38,387 nucleotides of DNA from positions 1 to 38,387 of the forward strand of contig JAAMXP010000073.1 in assembly GCA_019693395.1 (NCBI GenBank), read 5' to 3'. This DNA comes from Ettlia oleoabundans (Eukaryota > Chlorophyta > Chlorophyceae > Chlamydomonadales). The stretch's first letter is position 1; every line of letters begins with the position of its first letter. Shown one piece after another: positions 35,633 through 38,387 of the stretch. The position numbers and the translations under genes are program-made. The notes below the pieces were generated by a model. That model did not search any database. It was not told where the DNA came from and saw only the letters and a program-made list of their open reading frames with translations.

Positions 35633-38387
35633 GCCGCGCCCAAAGGTTAGTGCACATTTTGCGCTGATACACTCACCCTCGCAACACACGGTACTTGAGA
35701 GATCCCTTGATTGAGCCCTCGGTGACGCGGCAGCCCGCCACAACACCCGCCTCTTTGCCCCTGCATAACGTGGGCACAAGGCAGCCACAGCACGTGGATT
35801 GTAGGTGAATGCAGCCTGTGTTCAATGTGCAGTGACAATGGCATGGCTTGGCAGCGCATGACAGGAAACCTTCGAAGCGCCATTCCACCTGCAGTTGGCG
35901 GGCCGCCCCGCATTTGTCAGCCCAGCCCAACTACCCCGGCGATGGTCAGCACAGCACAGCACAGCACAACACAGCACAGCACAGCGTGGTCAGCCAGGCA
36001 TAGGTGTCAGCCCTGCACCCTCACCTGTTGCCCTTAAGCTGGAAGACCTGCAGCACATCTGCCGCCCCCGCCACCACCTCGTGCTCCACCTTGGGTGAGG
36101 CGCCCACCAGCAGGCCACCCACATCCTCCAGCATGTGGTAGATCACACGCTGACACCGCACCTGCGGCACCATGGCGTCAGGGCAGAAGTCAGGGCAGGC
36201 TCAAGGCAGGGGTGGTTTCATGCTGGCGTGCTGAGGGGGGAGCCAAACAGCACCAGGCATCGACAGCCGTACGATTTGGCACCGTGGACGGCGGTGTTGC
36301 GCAGCGAGTGCAAAGGGTTAAATGCAGCAGCAGGCAGAGGGATTCAGAAGGTAGCGCATGTCTTCCCATTTAACTGCAGACAGCCAGCCTTTCTCTCATC
36401 CCATCACGGCGCAAATTCATGTACTGGCACTGAGTAGCTGAACCCACCTCGATGCCGTGCTGCTTTGCCAGTGCATCCACGTCAGCTGCTGCTGTGCGCA
36501 CGTTGAATCCCAGGATTTTGGCGCGCATGGGTACTGCCAGCTGTACATCTGACTGTGATACGGGGCCCACGCCCACGTGCACCACCTGCAGCAAGCTTCC
36601 AGAGGGCGTGAGTGGGCAAGTTGCAACAACCAAGGATGGGAAAGGCAAGTTTGGCAGAGCAAGGGCAAGGCAGCATCACAAACACGATTGCACTTTGCGG
36701 ATACAACCGCGCAACCCCAAGCATCTGCTTGCAGTTACCAACAACAAATACAATAAAAAGTATAGCCGCTCGCCACCACAGATGCCACGTGCACCACGCA
36801 ATGCAGCCATTCACCAGCCAGACTGCTGGAAACCCAGTTTACTCAATCACGCAAGCCAGCTAGCAGGCCAGGCAGCCACCCACCTGCACCCGCACACGGT
36901 CGGTGCACATATGCGCCACCGCCTCGCGCACCGCCTCGGCTGAGCCCTGCACGTCAGCCTTGATGATGACAGGCAGGCTGCGCTGCTCCCCCTCCCCTTC
37001 TGCCGCCGCCTCCTCCCCCTCTGCCGCCAACCGCTGCTCTGCCAGCATGCGTGCAATGGCGGCACGGCGGTGCACCTCTGCGTTTTTGGTGCGGGCACGG
37101 CTGATCACCTGCGCGCGCTCCTCGCTGTCAACAACCTGCATGCGGGGTCATGCGACAGAGAGAGGGGGTGGGCGAAGGCAGGGAGGAGATATGGAAAGCA
37201 TATGATCGGGGTATTGGGGAAAGGGCTCAGGACTAAGCCAGAGAAAGTGCAGAATGTTGACGGTGGATGGTGCCCAGCCAAAGAAAAAGGAAGGGTGCAA
37301 GAGGACCAGAAGAAGGTGCTTCTGTGTTTGTGCAAAGGAAGGTTAACGCAGCCGAACGGCCCTAGTGTAAAAAGTTGCGCAAAACACTGGAAACACCGAA
37401 GCCGTCAAGTCAACAATATTTTCTGCTCACCAGTAGATGGTCCCCCGCCTGCGGCAGCCCCTTGAGCCCCGCAATCTCTGCAGGCTGACCCGGCAGCACC
37501 TCCTGGATGGCACGCCCGCCGGTGCCGCGCAGGCTGCGCACACGGCCCCACTCTGTGCCCACCACCATGGGCTGACCAACCTGCAACAACACCAAGAACA
37601 GGTGAACACAGAAACACAGCAGGTTCTGCAGGGTAAAGGCCTGGTGATGTCAGCAACACAAACTGCAACCGACACCCGCTCCATGCTTGCGCACCTTGAG
37701 CGTTCCGCGGCGCACCACCACTGTGGCGACTGGCCCCTGCCCCTTGTCCACCCTGGCTTCTATCACCACAGCCTCCCCCCGCCGGCTGCGGCTGGCGGCC
37801 AGCTCCATGAGCTCCGCCTGCAGCAGCAGACTCTCCTCCAGTTCCTCCAGGCCCTGCCCCGTCACAGCTGCGACCTCAACAACCTGCCGGGTGGGCAGGC
37901 AGGGCAGGGAGGGCGTCAGACAAGCCTACCGCCACTGACTGACTGACTGTGTGGTTGCTGCATTGTGTGGTGAATGCGACGACGACAAGTTGTTTGGTCG
38001 ATAGACTGGACGGCTGCAGATCTCATGCATCCGATGCATGCATCACAAGTTGGAGGTACAACATCCTGCTGGTCTGCCAGTCTGACCCAGCCATAGAGGT
38101 TGATGAGCACAGCAGAGGCCAGGCATTCCCACCTGCGTGCTGCCACCCGCGTCCTCTGTCTCTAGGCCGGCGGCCATCAGCTGCTCCCGCACGCGCTGGG
38201 GCTGTGCTTTGGGCGAGTCGCACTTGGTGATTGCCACCACTATGGGGCAGCCGGCAGCCTTGGCGTGGGATATGGCCTCACGGGTCTGCAAGAATGGGTG
38301 GCGAGGGATTGCGTGCGTGCGTGCGTGCGTGTGTGTGTATGTGGGTGTGGGTGGGTGGTGGTGGTGGTGGTGGTGGTGGGGTGGTGG
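35171..38387 (-). CDS. infB: Organellar translation initiation factor IF-2 (5' end beyond window)
   Basis: Eight exons are visible and in phase: 38285-38133, 37883-37695, 37580-37431, 37135-36884, 36585-36448, 36161-36025, 35760-35677 and 35369-35171. They cover about 433 residues from the end of the GTPase domain to the C-terminus. The G4 region reads [10 protein letters not shown], with Thr where IF-2 usually has Asn (NKxD), and the G5 region reads VTGQGLEEL. Domain II follows ([35 protein letters not shown]), then the domain III block [16 protein letters not shown] and [15 protein letters not shown], and domain IV ending [22 protein letters not shown]-2 is a GTPase that places initiator tRNA on bacterial-type ribosomes, so this nuclear gene should serve plastid or mitochondrion. 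The targeting peptide and P-loop are outside the window. A Glu/Ala-rich insert ([13 protein letters not shown]) precedes domain III. Confidence 0.95.
35545..35630. repeat. (AC)43 microsatellite
   Basis: An uninterrupted 86-bp AC/GT dinucleotide run inside the last intron of the IF-2 gene (35676-35370). On the transcribed strand it is (GT)43. Confidence 0.97.
35947..35985. repeat. (CAGCA)n pentanucleotide repeat
   Basis: About eight tandem CAGCA-type units with one interruption, in the IF-2 intron between exons 36161-36025 and 35760-35677. Confidence 0.85.
38311..38387. repeat. Compound GCGT/GT/GGT microsatellite at window edge
   Basis: (GCGT)5 passes into (GT)n and then (GGT)n up to the right edge. 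It lies in the IF-2 intron upstream of the exon starting at 38285. Confidence 0.85.

Overview
The window is nuclear DNA of a eukaryotic microalga, most likely a GC-rich core chlorophyte of the Chlorella/trebouxiophyte type. Every gene is broken into many short exons by GT-AG introns of about 70-350 bp, UTRs and spacers are short, coding sequence is rich in Ala, Gln, Gly and Ser runs, and several products are plant/plastid-type (plant-like fused aminodeoxychorismate synthase, bacterial-type IF-2, CPBP protease). I rebuilt exon chains by hand from splice sites and reading phase. Most chains close in frame from start to stop, which is the main support for the models; none is checked against transcripts.

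Layout. 1-6629 (-): long ankyrin-repeat protein, 3' end outside the window. 6630-7266: divergent promoter region. 7267-13161 (+): 12-exon bifunctional aminodeoxychorismate synthase (PabA-PabB fusion, folate pathway). 14135-20159 (-): a corrinoid-related locus, with a CbiA/CobB-type cobyrinate a,c-diamide synthase module followed on the same strand by a BtuF/TroA-like corrinoid- or metal-binding module. The reading frame stays open across a good splice junction between them, so I annotate one fused gene of about 1348 residues; the alternative is two genes 54 bp apart. 20718-21999 (-): small plastid-type DUF4864-like protein. 22000-23692: gene-poor, AT-richer spacer with clustered palindromes. 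23693-26634 (-): amino acid transporter of the AAAP family. 26635-26800: very short bidirectional promoter. 26801-30461 (+): dihydropyrimidinase with a signal peptide and a C-terminal RDEL. 30620-32021 (+): Mpv17/PMP22 membrane protein. 32423-34933 (-): CPBP (CAAX-type) intramembrane protease. 35171-38387 (-): organellar translation initiation factor IF-2, 5' end outside the window.

How they fit together. Folate synthesis (ADC synthase) and corrinoid handling (CbiA plus BtuF-like) meet biochemically at B12/folate-dependent methionine synthesis and lie convergently here. The dihydropyrimidinase (pyrimidine catabolism, beta-alanine and ammonia release) shares a 166-bp promoter region with an amino acid transporter, suggesting nitrogen-linked co-regulation. 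The most unusual item is the CbiA/BtuF-like pair or fusion in an alga, since algae are generally regarded as B12 users or remodellers rather than de novo makers.
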